Assembly (NCBI RefSeq): GCF_029258575.1
Contig: NZ_JARHYI010000023.1
Coordinates: forward strand, 1-36,975
DNA: 36,975 nucleotides
Direction: 5' to 3'
Source: Brachyspira sp.
GTDB taxonomy: Bacteria; Spirochaetota; Brachyspiria; Brachyspirales; Brachyspiraceae
In this document: piece by piece, positions 17,167 through 25,581 of the stretch
Layout: each line of letters opens with the position of its first letter
Numbering within the stretch: the stretch's first letter is position 1
The notes under the pieces: model-generated
What the model saw: the letters and a program-made list of their open reading frames with translations, nothing else
The model's database searches: none
What the model was told of the DNA's origin: nothing
Made by a program: the position numbers and the translations under genes

Positions 17167-17203
17167 AAAAGCATTGATAATAAAAAATATTACCAATACT
17201 TTT
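17167..17203 (-). terminator. Terminator of the rubrerythrin relic
   Basis: The arms AAGCATTGATAAT (17169-17181) and ATTACCAATACTT (17189-17201) pair fully only in minus-strand RNA, where the two mismatches become G-U pairs. Two more A-T pairs extend it, and a T run (TTTTTT, minus) follows. The loop is 7 bases. It is retained although its gene is broken. Confidence 0.75.
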
Positions 17204-17247
17204 CCCCATTAAATAATAATTGTGTTTTTTAATAATTAATTAAAAGC

Positions 17248-17826
17248 CTAAAAAGAATTAGCTGTAGCATTACATGAAGGACATTTGCTCAGTGTACCCC
17301 CGATTCTATATATACAAAAACATAATATAAATAGTAAACTGTAGGTAAAGTTTTCTTAGCATTTAAATCATACATAACTTTAGTATATAATTCAGAATGA
17401 GTTTTTTTAACAGAAGTTGTTCTATTAATTAAATCAGTAACATTTTTATTATTTTCAGTTGCAATAACTTTACTGAAAGTAGGATACATTTTGGTATATT
17501 CATAAATTTCTCAAGCTATACAGCTTTTTAAATTATCAACATCAGTACCTGTTTTTGGTGTATTAACTGTAGCATTAATCTTTAGTAGATAAAGCCATAT
17601 CATTTAGAAGTTTAGCATGTAAAGCCCAAGTTGCAAAGCTACTATAAACATAGCAGAAATGCTTTTATTTTGAGTCTTCTTATCAAATTCAGTATAAGAA
17701 ACAGATACATTCATCTCATCATTATATGACTGAGATATGCCGTCTAATGCAGATTTAGCTGTTTGTTATATAAAAACTAGCAAATATAGATAGGAATAAG
17801 ATAAATGAAGTAATTTTTTAAATCAT
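17248..17826 (-). pseudogene. Exported rubrerythrin, decayed
   Basis: Relic of a rubrerythrin, a non-haem di-iron protein that reduces peroxide in anaerobes. Reading minus in several frames gives a signal-like KITSFILFLSIFASF, then AKSALDGISQSYNDEMNVSV and SISAMF, then LHAKLLNDMALSTK after a frameshift, then NLKSCIA, a stop where glycine is expected, and EIYEYTKMYPTFSKVIA through KKTHSELYTKVMYDLNAKK. After another shift the rubredoxin-like end is GGTLSKCPSCNATANSF and stop. At least one early stop (codon 3), two internal stops and about three frameshifts are seen, and the first rubredoxin cysteine pair is damaged. The intact piece at 17289-17489 is only its middle. The family assignment is strong; export is inferred from the hydrophobic start. 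Confidence 0.85.
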
Positions 17827-18015
17827 ATTTTTTCTTCTTTTAATATAGTGTTTTAATGAATGTATATGTGAGGCAAGATATAAATAAAAAAATTTTAATA
17901 CATATAAAAAGTAAAAAAATGTATATTTTTACATAAAAAATTATTATTAATAAATAATATTAGTAAATGAGAACCTTAATATACAATTTGTTATTATTAA
18001 AAATACATATTATAG

Positions 18016-18047
18016 AAAAGACAGTTCAAAGAAATGAACTGCCTTTT
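18016..18047. terminator. Terminator of the aminotransferase gene
   Basis: AAAAGACAGTTCA (18016-18028) pairs with TGAACTGCCTTTT (18035-18047) over a 6-base loop. The single mismatch on the plus strand becomes a G-U pair on the minus strand, where a T run follows, just after the aminotransferase stop. Confidence 0.75.
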
Positions 18048-18064
18048 TATCTGTTTCGTATTTA

Positions 18065-19264
18065 TTATTTACGCATTTTTTCAATAACTTTTCCTAATAT
18101 TGATATCCCTTTATCAATATCTTCTGGCTTGGAATTTGTATAATTCAATCTTAAAGTACCCAAACCTCTTTTTGCTTCATAGAAAGGTTCTCCAGCTACA
18201 ACAGCAATACCATCATCAGCAGCCTTTTTTGAAAGGTCAACTGCATCTATTCCTTTAGGAAGAGTTGCCCATATAAACATACCGCCTTCAGGATGAGTCC
18301 AATGCATATCATCAGGTAAATATTTATCCATAGCTTCAAGCATATAATTACATTGTCTGCCATATAAATCTATTATCTTTTTTATATGAGAATCATAATC
18401 ATTATCCTCGAGATATTGACTTACAACCATTTGAGAGAATGTACCTGTATGCAAATCTATAAGCTGTTTATAATTTTTCATTTTAGAATATAATTCTTTT
18501 TCTCTACATGCTATCCATCCTAATCTCATACCAGGGGCAACAGTTTTTGAAAAAGTACCTAATAATATAGCCTGCTCTCCCAAATATATTCCCATAGATT
18601 TTTGATGCTCGCCTTTAAATCTAAGTTCTCCGTAAGGATTATCCTCTATAAAAAATGTATCCTTACCTTTCATTATATCTGCTATTTTTTCTCTTATTTC
18701 ATTTTTATAAGTTATCCCAGTAGGATTTTGGAAATTTGGAACTGAATAAAAGAATTTGTTATCATGTTTATTTATAGCATTTTTAAACTCTTCTATATCA
18801 ACTCCGTCTTCATTCAAATTAACTGTATTAATATTAGGATTATAAAGATGAAATGATTGTAAAGCAGCTAAATAAGATGGATCTTCAACCAAAACATTAT
18901 CATTAGGATCTATAAGACATGAAGAAATAATATCCAATGCCTGCTGAGAGCCGTTAGTAATAAGTATATCTTTACTATCTATATAAATACCCTGCTTTTT
19001 ATATCTATTTGCAATAAACTCTCTTAAAGGTCCGTATCCTTCAGTACTATTATATTGCAAAGAATAAGCACCTTTAGTTTCCAATACTTTATTTGCAGCA
19101 GCTTTAATCTCCTCTACAGGAAAAGATGCAGAATTTGGAAGTCCTCCTGCAAATGATATTAAATCACCTTTGGTAGCAACTTCAAGCATAACCTTAATAA
19201 AACTGCTTTGATAATCTTCTTTTAATGCTCTTTTTGATAATCTTAACTTCATAATACTATCCAT
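18065..19264 (-). CDS. PLP-dependent aminotransferase, class I/II
   Basis: Fold type I aminotransferase, cytoplasmic. Landmarks are ISFAGGLPNSASFPVEEI, LQYNSTEGYGPLREFIANR, ITNGSQQALDIIS, SVPNFQNPTGITY with the substrate asparagine, IEDNPYGELRF with the PLP aspartate and tyrosine, and GTFSKTVAPGMRLGWIA with the PLP lysine. It ends GEPFYEAKRGLGTLRLNY. This resembles the group of 2-aminoadipate, aromatic and branched-chain transaminases (LysN-like), but the substrate is not clear. There is no DNA-binding arm, so it is not MocR-type. The start is uncertain: ATG at 19264 lacks a ribosome site, and ATG at 19252 has a weak GGAT. A TATAAT lies on the minus strand at 19288-19283. Confidence 0.88.
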   Translation of the reverse strand: MDSIMKLRLSKRALKEDYQSSFIKVMLEVATKGDLISFAGGLPNSASFPVEEIKAAANKVLETKGAYSLQYNSTEGYGPLREFIANRYKKQGIYIDSKDILITNGSQQALDIISSCLIDPNDNVLVEDPSYLAALQSFHLYNPNINTVNLNEDGVDIEEFKNAINKHDNKFFYSVPNFQNPTGITYKNEIREKIADIMKGKDTFFIEDNPYGELRFKGEHQKSMGIYLGEQAILLGTFSKTVAPGMRLGWIACREKELYSKMKNYKQLIDLHTGTFSQMVVSQYLEDNDYDSHIKKIIDLYGRQCNYMLEAMDKYLPDDMHWTHPEGGMFIWATLPKGIDAVDLSKKAADDGIAVVAGEPFYEAKRGLGTLRLNYTNSKPEDIDKGISILGKVIEKMRK

Positions 19265-19340
19265 TTAAAAAATTTATTCTTTATTATACACTACTATTCA
19301 TAATAATGCTATAGTGTTTCTCTTTTTTTGTAAACTATAT

Positions 19341-19366
19341 AAAAAAGGGAGATTTTTGAATCCCCC
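19341..19366 (-). terminator. Strong terminator of the TPR operon
   Basis: Minus-strand RNA folds GGGGGATT with AATCTCCC (one G-U pair) around a CAAA loop and is followed by six T residues. It lies 14 bases after the stop of the GreA-like gene, so no GreA domain follows. Confidence 0.85.
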
Positions 19367-19379
19367 TCTATTTTCAATA

Positions 19380-21587
19380 TTATATTTTCCAATTAGGGAA
19401 ACGTTTTATAACTGCGGAGATAATATCTGTTTTATAATGCTGTTCTAAATTCACTAATTTTTGGAATTCATTGAATATAATCTTAACATCATCTTCCGAT
19501 TCATTTTCTATAAATTTAAGTAAATAAGCCTTGTCAAATACTAAATCATACACAACTTTCAAAAGTTTTCTAGACTGGGCAGATGTTTCTTTTTTATCAA
19601 CCATTTTTGATAAATGCGGTATTATACTTAATAATCCAATCATAAGTGAATTTCTATTTATTTTTATATCTCCTTCTGTATCATCATAATACTCTCCGTC
19701 AAGTATTTTCTGAGCAAAATAAACAAATGATTCAGGACATTCTCTATAATGAAGAAATATATCATCTATAGTTTTAGCAAGCATGTCAACTTTGCCATCT
19801 TCAAATAATTTATTAACTATAAGATAATTATTTTTTACTTGAGAAGAGTAAAGCATTTTAAGTATTATATTATAATAATCGTCTCTTCTGCCGTCCCAAA
19901 TAGCTTTTATAAATTTTTCTCTATAGTTAGAAGAAGGAAGCATCTCATAAACATGAGTATAATCATCAATATCTTTTACTATATCAGAAAGCAAAGGTAT
20001 GCTACTGTCTGCATTTACCTGACTTCTTAAATATATAGTGCTTACTATTCTAGCATCATTAGGGGATTTATCATCTTTCGATACATTTATAAAATAATTA
20101 TTCATCTCCTTAGCTTCTTCAGAATTTAAATTCGGAGTATAAGTAAGGTATTCCATATATATTTGATATCTTTCAAAGAAATCATTAGTTTTATTAAATT
20201 TAGATAAACTTTCAGCATCATAAGTTTCAGCTTCTTCATTATAGAGGAAAGTATTTTTACCAAATTTAACAGTAGTAGAAGCCCTTACAGATTTTTTAGC
20301 ACTTTCAAGCCATTTAGTATAAGAAGACTCAGCAACTACAACAGCAGGTTTTGAAGTCAATTCTTGTTTCAAATCTTTAGTTGTAATTGTTTTCTTATAT
20401 TTCAAAATAATAGTTAAAAGTTCTGTAGGATTTTCCTCTGCTATTTTCTTTATCTCATTAAGTCTATAAGCTTTATAAACATTTATATCATCATTAGGTA
20501 ATGTTGTTAAAGATTGTATAGCCATATCAAAAGTCATTTTTCTAGTATCTTCCTGCGATACAAATTTGATATTAACATTATTTATATCTATAGATTTAAT
20601 TTTACCTACACCAAAATTTCTATGAATAACATATTTATCAACATCATATGGTATATACTTCTCAAAGATATCTATACAGTCTTTAGGTTTTTTATTAACA
20701 TTTGTAATGGCAGATATTTCCTTTATTTCTTCAAAAAGCGTATGATTAGGATATAAAGCCTCATAAACATCAACAAGTCTATGTCTGAAAAATTTAGCTT
20801 TTTTATTGTTTTGAGCAACTATATCCTGTTCATAATTAAGTAAATTTTTTATAGTTTTTAAAGCATCATTATATCTGTTATTTCCAAAATAATAGAAAAA
20901 TATTATTTTCCAAACATCTATCATTATATTAGAATCAACAAGAGCCTTTAAAGCATTTTCATATTTAAGCAAATAATTATAATTATCAGGTTCATATTCC
21001 AATACTCTTTTAATATCGCTTTCTGCATTATTTCTCTCTCTTAAAAGATTTCTCTCAAAAGCTATTTTATAATAATGCACAGCACTATTTATATCTCCAG
21101 CCAATTCCTTTGTATGAGCTATTTTTTCAGGAAGTTCTGGATTAGATACATCAAATCTAATAAGTCTTTCCCAAATTTCTAATGCCTCTGAATCTCTATT
21201 TGTACTTTGATAATAGCTTGCCAAATATCTTAAAGCATAATCACTTTCATAATATTCATCTAAAATCTTTTGACATACAAATTCTACTATACTCCACTTT
21301 TTAGCATTTTTAAAAATTCCAAGCAATTTTTCCAAACTCATATCAGAATAGTTTGAACTTTTCAAATTTAAAAATCCATTAGCATATAAAGCTGATATAT
21401 GATTAGGATTCTTATCCAATTGCATTTTAGCTGTATCTATTGCTGTATTTATATCGTTATTGTCATTTATATCATTAATAATACCAGATAAATCAACAAA
21501 ATATTTAGTAGTATAATTAAGCAGCGGTTTTCTGGTAAATGTTTCTTCTGAAAATATATTTTCCAATTTTTGCAGAGCCTCTGACAT
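19380..21587 (-). CDS. TPR protein resembling the amino-terminal part of spirochaetal GreA
   Basis: Cytoplasmic 735-residue protein. It begins MSEALQKLENIFSEETFTRK, which recalls the long GreA proteins of Treponema and Borrelia (about 900 residues, a large amino-terminal region followed by GreA). TPR-like helices occupy about residues 50-250 (NHISALYANGFLNLKSSN, YALRYLASYYQSTNRDSEAL). Near residues 315-345 is a small beta segment, YVIHRNFGVGKIKSID then MTFDMAIQSLTTL, like that in those proteins. The carboxyl-terminal GreA coiled coil and globular domain are absent, and a terminator follows at once. AAGGAG before the ATG lies in the preceding gene's end, so the two are coupled. Its role, perhaps RNA polymerase-related, is inferred from the likeness, which rests on memory. 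Confidence 0.6.
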   Translation of the reverse strand: MSEALQKLENIFSEETFTRKPLLNYTTKYFVDLSGIINDINDNNDINTAIDTAKMQLDKNPNHISALYANGFLNLKSSNYSDMSLEKLLGIFKNAKKWSIVEFVCQKILDEYYESDYALRYLASYYQSTNRDSEALEIWERLIRFDVSNPELPEKIAHTKELAGDINSAVHYYKIAFERNLLRERNNAESDIKRVLEYEPDNYNYLLKYENALKALVDSNIMIDVWKIIFFYYFGNNRYNDALKTIKNLLNYEQDIVAQNNKKAKFFRHRLVDVYEALYPNHTLFEEIKEISAITNVNKKPKDCIDIFEKYIPYDVDKYVIHRNFGVGKIKSIDINNVNIKFVSQEDTRKMTFDMAIQSLTTLPNDDINVYKAYRLNEIKKIAEENPTELLTIILKYKKTITTKDLKQELTSKPAVVVAESSYTKWLESAKKSVRASTTVKFGKNTFLYNEEAETYDAESLSKFNKTNDFFERYQIYMEYLTYTPNLNSEEAKEMNNYFINVSKDDKSPNDARIVSTIYLRSQVNADSSIPLLSDIVKDIDDYTHVYEMLPSSNYREKFIKAIWDGRRDDYYNIILKMLYSSQVKNNYLIVNKLFEDGKVDMLAKTIDDIFLHYRECPESFVYFAQKILDGEYYDDTEGDIKINRNSLMIGLLSIIPHLSKMVDKKETSAQSRKLLKVVYDLVFDKAYLLKFIENESEDDVKIIFNEFQKLVNLEQHYKTDIISAVIKRFPNWKI

Positions 21588-21591
21588 ATTA

Positions 21592-22572
21592 TCACTCCTT
21601 GTCTAATATTTTTATGTAGTATTGCAGTAAGTCCTTATCTATCATAGCAATCTTTCTGCCCCATACTTTAACCTCTTCAACATCAGAATCATCTTGTCTC
21701 ATAATGAGATATGTAGTTAAAAACGCATACGAAGATAATAATTTAGGAGCTATTGTTTCTCTTAATTTTATCTTCCTGTAATCTGCCTCCAATCTGGATA
21801 TATTCCTTCTAAGCTCAAATTCCTCCTGTTCGCTTAAAGGTCTTTTAACATCCAATATATTCATAAGCTCACCATAAGCACTCATCCACATAATTATCTC
21901 TTCCTGACTATTATTGTGAACTCCCCTTTTAATAATTATATCTCTGATTTCTCTAACTACTTCTATACTAATATTTTCAAATTCTATACTTAAAGGATCA
22001 TAAAATAAAGCCTCTCTTATATACATTTTTGATTTCTTATCATCACCTAATTTATCATATATCATAGCTATATAACTAAGTGTTTTAGAATTATAAGGCT
22101 CTACCATATTTAAATATTCATAAGATTTTAATGCCCTAGAATAATCCTTTAACTCTATAAAAGCATTAGAAAGTAAATGTAATTCCTCCGTGCCTTCAAT
22201 ATCATCAGTATTTTTTTTCATTATCAATTCTATAATTTTATTATAGACATAATAATGTATAGCTTTAATAGATAGTAAATCCTCACTATATGATTTACCT
22301 CGTACAAAAATGCTGAATTTTTTATACGAAGAATCTAAAAGCTTGCAATATTCTATACAATTTTTCTCCACACTTTTAAACTTATCGAGTCTATTTATCC
22401 AAAATTTCACACAAGATATATTTTCATAAAGATCCACACATTCAAAGTCTTTAGACATAATCCTGTCAAAATCTTCAATAGAATCTATAAATAAACCTTG
22501 CTTTAATTTATTTTCTATAACATTAAAAATATCTTTAACAGACTCTTTTCTAGAAAATAATTCTTCTTCCAT
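21592..22572 (-). CDS. TPR-containing protein, function unknown
   Basis: Cytoplasmic 326-residue helical protein with no signal or membrane segment. One clear TPR pair lies at about residues 130-190: LSNAFIELKDYSRALKSYEY followed by VEPYNSKTLSYIAMIYDKLG and ALFYDP. The ends are coiled and charged (ISRLEADYRKIKLRE). I do not recognise a named family. It stops 4 bases before the GreA-like gene, suggesting paired function. The ATG is poorly placed: the nearest GGGAG is 18 bases away, and no other in-frame ATG, GTG or TTG exists before a stop. Translation may be weak or controlled through the leader hairpin at 22604-22628. Confidence 0.7.
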   Translation of the reverse strand: MEEELFSRKESVKDIFNVIENKLKQGLFIDSIEDFDRIMSKDFECVDLYENISCVKFWINRLDKFKSVEKNCIEYCKLLDSSYKKFSIFVRGKSYSEDLLSIKAIHYYVYNKIIELIMKKNTDDIEGTEELHLLSNAFIELKDYSRALKSYEYLNMVEPYNSKTLSYIAMIYDKLGDDKKSKMYIREALFYDPLSIEFENISIEVVREIRDIIIKRGVHNNSQEEIIMWMSAYGELMNILDVKRPLSEQEEFELRRNISRLEADYRKIKLRETIAPKLLSSYAFLTTYLIMRQDDSDVEEVKVWGRKIAMIDKDLLQYYIKILDKE

Positions 22573-22603
22573 TATATTTAATATAAACTACTCCCACAAA
22601 TCT

Positions 22604-22628
22604 AAAAAACGTATGGAGATACATACGT
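22604..22628 (-). promoter_or_regulatory. Terminator-like hairpin in the leader of the TPR operon
   Basis: ACGTATG and CATACGT form a perfect 7-bp stem with a 6-base loop, followed in minus-strand RNA by five or six T residues. It sits between the promoter (22639-22667) and the first gene and starts within about 5 bases of the predicted transcript start. It could be an attenuator, a transcript-stabilising 5-prime structure, or a protein-binding palindrome. Confidence 0.55.
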
Positions 22629-22638
22629 ATAATATAAT

Positions 22639-22667
22639 AATATAATAAATTAAAACTAAATTGTCAA
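22639..22667 (-). promoter_or_regulatory. Promoter of the TPR operon
   Basis: Minus strand TTGACA (22667-22662), 17-base spacer, TATATT (22644-22639). Confidence 0.75.
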
Positions 22668-23028
22668 GTAAAAATAATACTCAATATAGTAAAAACATAA
22701 AAATATTTTAACTTTGATAAACGAGTTCGTATAATTTAAAAACCATATTGCATAAACTATTACCATACTATAAAGCAAATAATTAAAATTGTTACAATTC
22801 CACACTATAATGTCAGCATTCTTCCAACTTAAATACTACCTATAGAAACATTATTATATACTTTTATATCCCTTGTTTTTTACCAGATAAGGAATTGAAT
22901 CCTTCAGTTGTTGCTGGATAACCTTATTTTATATAATTACATCTAACATAAATCACCTATAAAAATATGAATATATTTAAATTATAAAAACAAATGTATA
23001 ATAAAATCAAAAATAAGAAATAAACTAA
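22668..23028. other. Gene-less stretch upstream of the TPR operon
   Basis: No gene is recognised. On the minus strand near 22860-22930 a short open stretch has coding-like composition (KVIQQQLKDSIPYLVKNKGY), but it has no start or ribosome site and is soon stopped. It may be a relic. There is no clear terminator for the PHP hydrolase gene. Confidence 0.3.
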
Positions 23029-23745
23029 TTATAATTTTATAGCATTATTCTTTATATAATTCATTAATTTATCATAATCAGTATTAAGTATAAGATGTTC
23101 TGGAAAATCTATAGAAGATAATAATTCAATAGCATCTTTATGATCCCCTACTTTGTACTTTGAATGGGCATCAGATGTTACAACAATATTAGTTTCATAT
23201 TTTTTACAGCATAAAGCAACATCTCGGCATATTGGAAAACTGCCTTTTCTGATAGTAAAAGATGATGAATTAATTTCTATAAGTTTATTATATTCCTTAC
23301 ATAATTTCACAATATATTCTATATCAAATTCAAATTTAGGATTACCTACATGACCCAAACAATCAATATTTGGATTTTTTATTACTTCAGCATAACCTTT
23401 AGTATGTTCTTCTTTTGTATGAGGCGATATAACATCTTCATGATAAGAGGCTATAACAAAATCTAAATAATTTAATACTTTTTCACTTAAATCTAATTTT
23501 CCATTATAATCTATTATATTAGCTTCGCATCCTCTCAAAAGTCTAACATCATTAATATATTTTGGTAAACTATGCATAGCTCTAAAATGAACTGATTTGG
23601 CACCGTCACTGGAGGCAGGACCATGATCTGTAATAGCTAAAGCCAAAAAACCCTTCTCTTTAGCAGAATTCACCATTTCATCTACAGTGCTATAAGCATG
23701 CTCACTTACCAAAGTATGAGTATGTAAGTCAGCTATAATTTTCAT
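23029..23745 (-). CDS. PHP-domain metal hydrolase, YcdX type
   Basis: Probable metal-dependent phosphoesterase of 238 residues. Metal ligands are visible in DLHTHTLVSEHAYS (H8, H10, H16), AITDHGPA, LRGCEANI, ASYHEDV, LGHVGNP, and SDAHSK. This set matches the YcdX group of PHP proteins, which bind three metals; substrates are mostly unknown. AGG lies about 9 bases before the ATG. It starts 14 bases after the stop of the cytidylate-kinase-like gene and shares its transcript. A histidinol-phosphatase is less likely, because the protein is short and lacks that family's longer carboxyl part. Confidence 0.88.
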   Translation of the reverse strand: MKIIADLHTHTLVSEHAYSTVDEMVNSAKEKGFLALAITDHGPASSDGAKSVHFRAMHSLPKYINDVRLLRGCEANIIDYNGKLDLSEKVLNYLDFVIASYHEDVISPHTKEEHTKGYAEVIKNPNIDCLGHVGNPKFEFDIEYIVKLCKEYNKLIEINSSSFTIRKGSFPICRDVALCCKKYETNIVVTSDAHSKYKVGDHKDAIELLSSIDFPEHLILNTDYDKLMNYIKNNAIKL

Positions 23746-23759
23746 AACAAAAATACCTA

Positions 23760-24377
23760 TTATAATTTTGATTTAGATATTTCTTCTATAATCTTTATAG
23801 TATTATCAATACCTATAAAATCGCTATTCAAACAAGCATGATAATTTCTAGCATCTCCCCAGTTCTTTCCTGTATAGTAATTATAATGCTTGGCTCTTAA
23901 TTTATCTCTCTCTTTAAGTATCTTTTCTATATTAGAACTATCCAATTTATATTCATTTACAGCTCTTTCAATTTTATTTTTAACATCAGAATAAATAAAA
24001 ATATTAATACAATTCTCATGATGCTCCAGAATATGATTAGCACATCTTCCTACTATAACACATGAATGCTTTGATGCTACCTCTTTTATGACATTACTCT
24101 GAGCAAAAAACATAGTGTCTTGTAAAGATTCTCCATTTCCAAAAACCATATTGCCCGCATAAGAACCTGTAATAGCAAAATTAAAAAGTGAAGCACCTGT
24201 TAATTTCTGCTCATTTTCTTTAATATATTCTTTTGAAAAACCTGTTTTATCTGATGACATTTCTATTATAGCTTTATCATAAAAAGGTATATTCAAATTC
24301 TTCGCAACCATTTCACCTATATATCTTCCGCCGCTCCCGAATTCTCTGCTTATAGTGATAACAATATTATTACTCAT
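23760..24377 (-). CDS. Cytidylate-kinase-like P-loop protein
   Basis: Protein of 205 residues of the cytidylate-kinase-like family, distinct from the housekeeping Cmk. The P-loop is ITISREFGSGGRYIGEMVA, followed by IPFYDKAII. VIVGRCANHIL is the second conserved strand, and RDKLRAKHYNYYTGKNWGD resembles the lid, typical of this family. Its true substrate is not established; nucleoside phosphorylation is inferred from the fold. AGGAGG lies 8 bases before the ATG, the best ribosome site in the window. First gene of a unit with the PHP hydrolase; promoter at 24407-24435. Confidence 0.88.
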   Translation of the reverse strand: MSNNIVITISREFGSGGRYIGEMVAKNLNIPFYDKAIIEMSSDKTGFSKEYIKENEQKLTGASLFNFAITGSYAGNMVFGNGESLQDTMFFAQSNVIKEVASKHSCVIVGRCANHILEHHENCINIFIYSDVKNKIERAVNEYKLDSSNIEKILKERDKLRAKHYNYYTGKNWGDARNYHACLNSDFIGIDNTIKIIEEISKSKL

Positions 24378-24406
24378 AGCATATACCTCCTATTAATTAC
24401 TATAAT

Positions 24407-24435
24407 AGTTTACCAATATTATATATATTTGTCAA
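24407..24435 (-). promoter_or_regulatory. Promoter of the cytidylate-kinase-like gene
   Basis: Minus strand TTGACA (24435-24430), 17-base spacer, TAAACT (24412-24407). Confidence 0.6.
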
Positions 24436-24500
24436 ATTTAAATAATTTTTATCCCTAATTATGAAGAAATATTAAAACTTTTATAATGATAAAAAATTAA

Positions 24501-25301
24501 TCAAAAGAAATCTGAAAAAGTTTTTTCTCTTGCATTTTCATCTTGCATTACACCTATATCATATAAATATCTTGTAACTGCCAATGAAAAACCACCTTTT
24601 ATAGGTGTTTTAGGATAAAGTATTATAATAGGAGTTCTTTTTTGAACAGATACCATAACTTTTTCTTCATCAAATAAAACAGGTCCTAGAAGAACCAAAT
24701 TAATGTCAAGAGAAAATTTAGATGTTACTTTTTTAATCTCTCTATATAAATTAATAGCCCAATCTATATTCTTAACTTTATTAACCATCAAATACATTTT
24801 ATCTGTCATATTATTGACATAAATCATTTTCATAAGTCTATAAAGATCTGTTAAAGCTGTAATTTCTGGATTTGCCACAAGTATAATATCATTAGACATT
24901 TCATAAAAACGCATCATAGGCTGAGTAATACCTGCAGCATAATCTATTATAACATAATCATAATCATCTGCCAAAATTTTTAAATCTTTAGCTAAATTTG
25001 ATAAATTAAAATCATTTTCAAATTGGACAAATCTTTGTATATTGACACCCGCACTAATAACATCAATACCATATTCACTTTTTATAACACAGTCTTTTAA
25101 TGTTAATGTACCTTCAAAATATTCCTGTAATTTTGATTGCGGTTTAACATGCAGTAATATAAATACATTAGAACAGTTAATATCTATGTCAAATATTAAA
25201 ACCTTATATCCCCTAGAAGCTAATTCTGCAGAAAAATTAACTGAGCATAAAGTTTTACCTGCACCGCCCTTTCCACTAGAAAAAGATATTATTCTTCCCA
25301 T
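24501..25301 (-). CDS. MinD/ParA-family ATPase, FlhG-like
   Basis: ATPase of 266 residues with a deviant Walker A, SSGKGGAGKT (residues 8-17). IFDIDINCSNVFILLHV fills the switch I region, and DYVIIDYAAGI the Walker B, where the usual DTGAG or DTPAG is DYAAG. ANPEITALTDLYRLMKMIY is typical of the FlhG/FleN branch, which sets flagellar number and place, rather than MinD. A MinD-type amphipathic tail is not evident; the protein ends KTFSDFF. It starts 2 bases after the HEAT mini-protein stop, so the two are coupled. No flagellar gene is near, so the flagellar link is inference; a chromosome-positioning role is possible. Confidence 0.82.
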   Translation of the reverse strand: MGRIISFSSGKGGAGKTLCSVNFSAELASRGYKVLIFDIDINCSNVFILLHVKPQSKLQEYFEGTLTLKDCVIKSEYGIDVISAGVNIQRFVQFENDFNLSNLAKDLKILADDYDYVIIDYAAGITQPMMRFYEMSNDIILVANPEITALTDLYRLMKMIYVNNMTDKMYLMVNKVKNIDWAINLYREIKKVTSKFSLDINLVLLGPVLFDEEKVMVSVQKRTPIIILYPKTPIKGGFSLAVTRYLYDIGVMQDENAREKTFSDFF

Positions 25302-25303
25302 AA

Positions 25304-25498
25304 TTATTGTCCCATATACAATTTTAATACCTGAGCCACTTTAAGACGAACATTTTCATCCCAATCTAATATATGCGGCTTCAAAGCTTTAATTACACTA
25401 GTTTTATCGGAATTTTCTACATTTTTAGCAAGCTCATCAAGAGCCTCTAATCTTTTTTCAACCTCTTCGCTTTCTAAAAGTGCAAAAATTTCATTCAT
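25304..25498 (-). CDS. HEAT-repeat mini-protein
   Basis: A 64-residue acidic helical protein, almost wholly one HEAT-like repeat pair: SEEVEKRLEALDELAKNVEN followed by HILDWDENVRLKVAQVLKLY. There is no signal or membrane segment. AGGGAAG lies 6-12 bases before the ATG and a strong promoter lies upstream, so it is a real gene. Its stop is 2 bases before the FlhG-like ATPase, which suggests it is a partner or regulator of that ATPase (inference). I know no named family. Confidence 0.75.
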   Translation of the reverse strand: MNEIFALLESEEVEKRLEALDELAKNVENSDKTSVIKALKPHILDWDENVRLKVAQVLKLYMGQ

Positions 25499-25544
25499 AG
25501 TTCTTCCCTTTAAAAAATCGAATAAACAATATTCTTATATGATA

Positions 25545-25572
25545 ATTATACACCATAAAATATTTTTGTCAA
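25545..25572 (-). promoter_or_regulatory. Promoter of the HEAT protein and ATPase operon
   Basis: Minus strand TTGACA (25572-25567), 16-base spacer, perfect TATAAT (25550-25545). Confidence 0.8.
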
Positions 25573-25581
25573 AATCTAAAT

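Noticed and set aside
17289-17489. A 66-codon open frame between ftsY and the aminotransferase
   Set aside because: It is the middle of the decayed rubrerythrin (EYTKMYPTFSKV, THSELYTK), with matching text in other frames on both sides.
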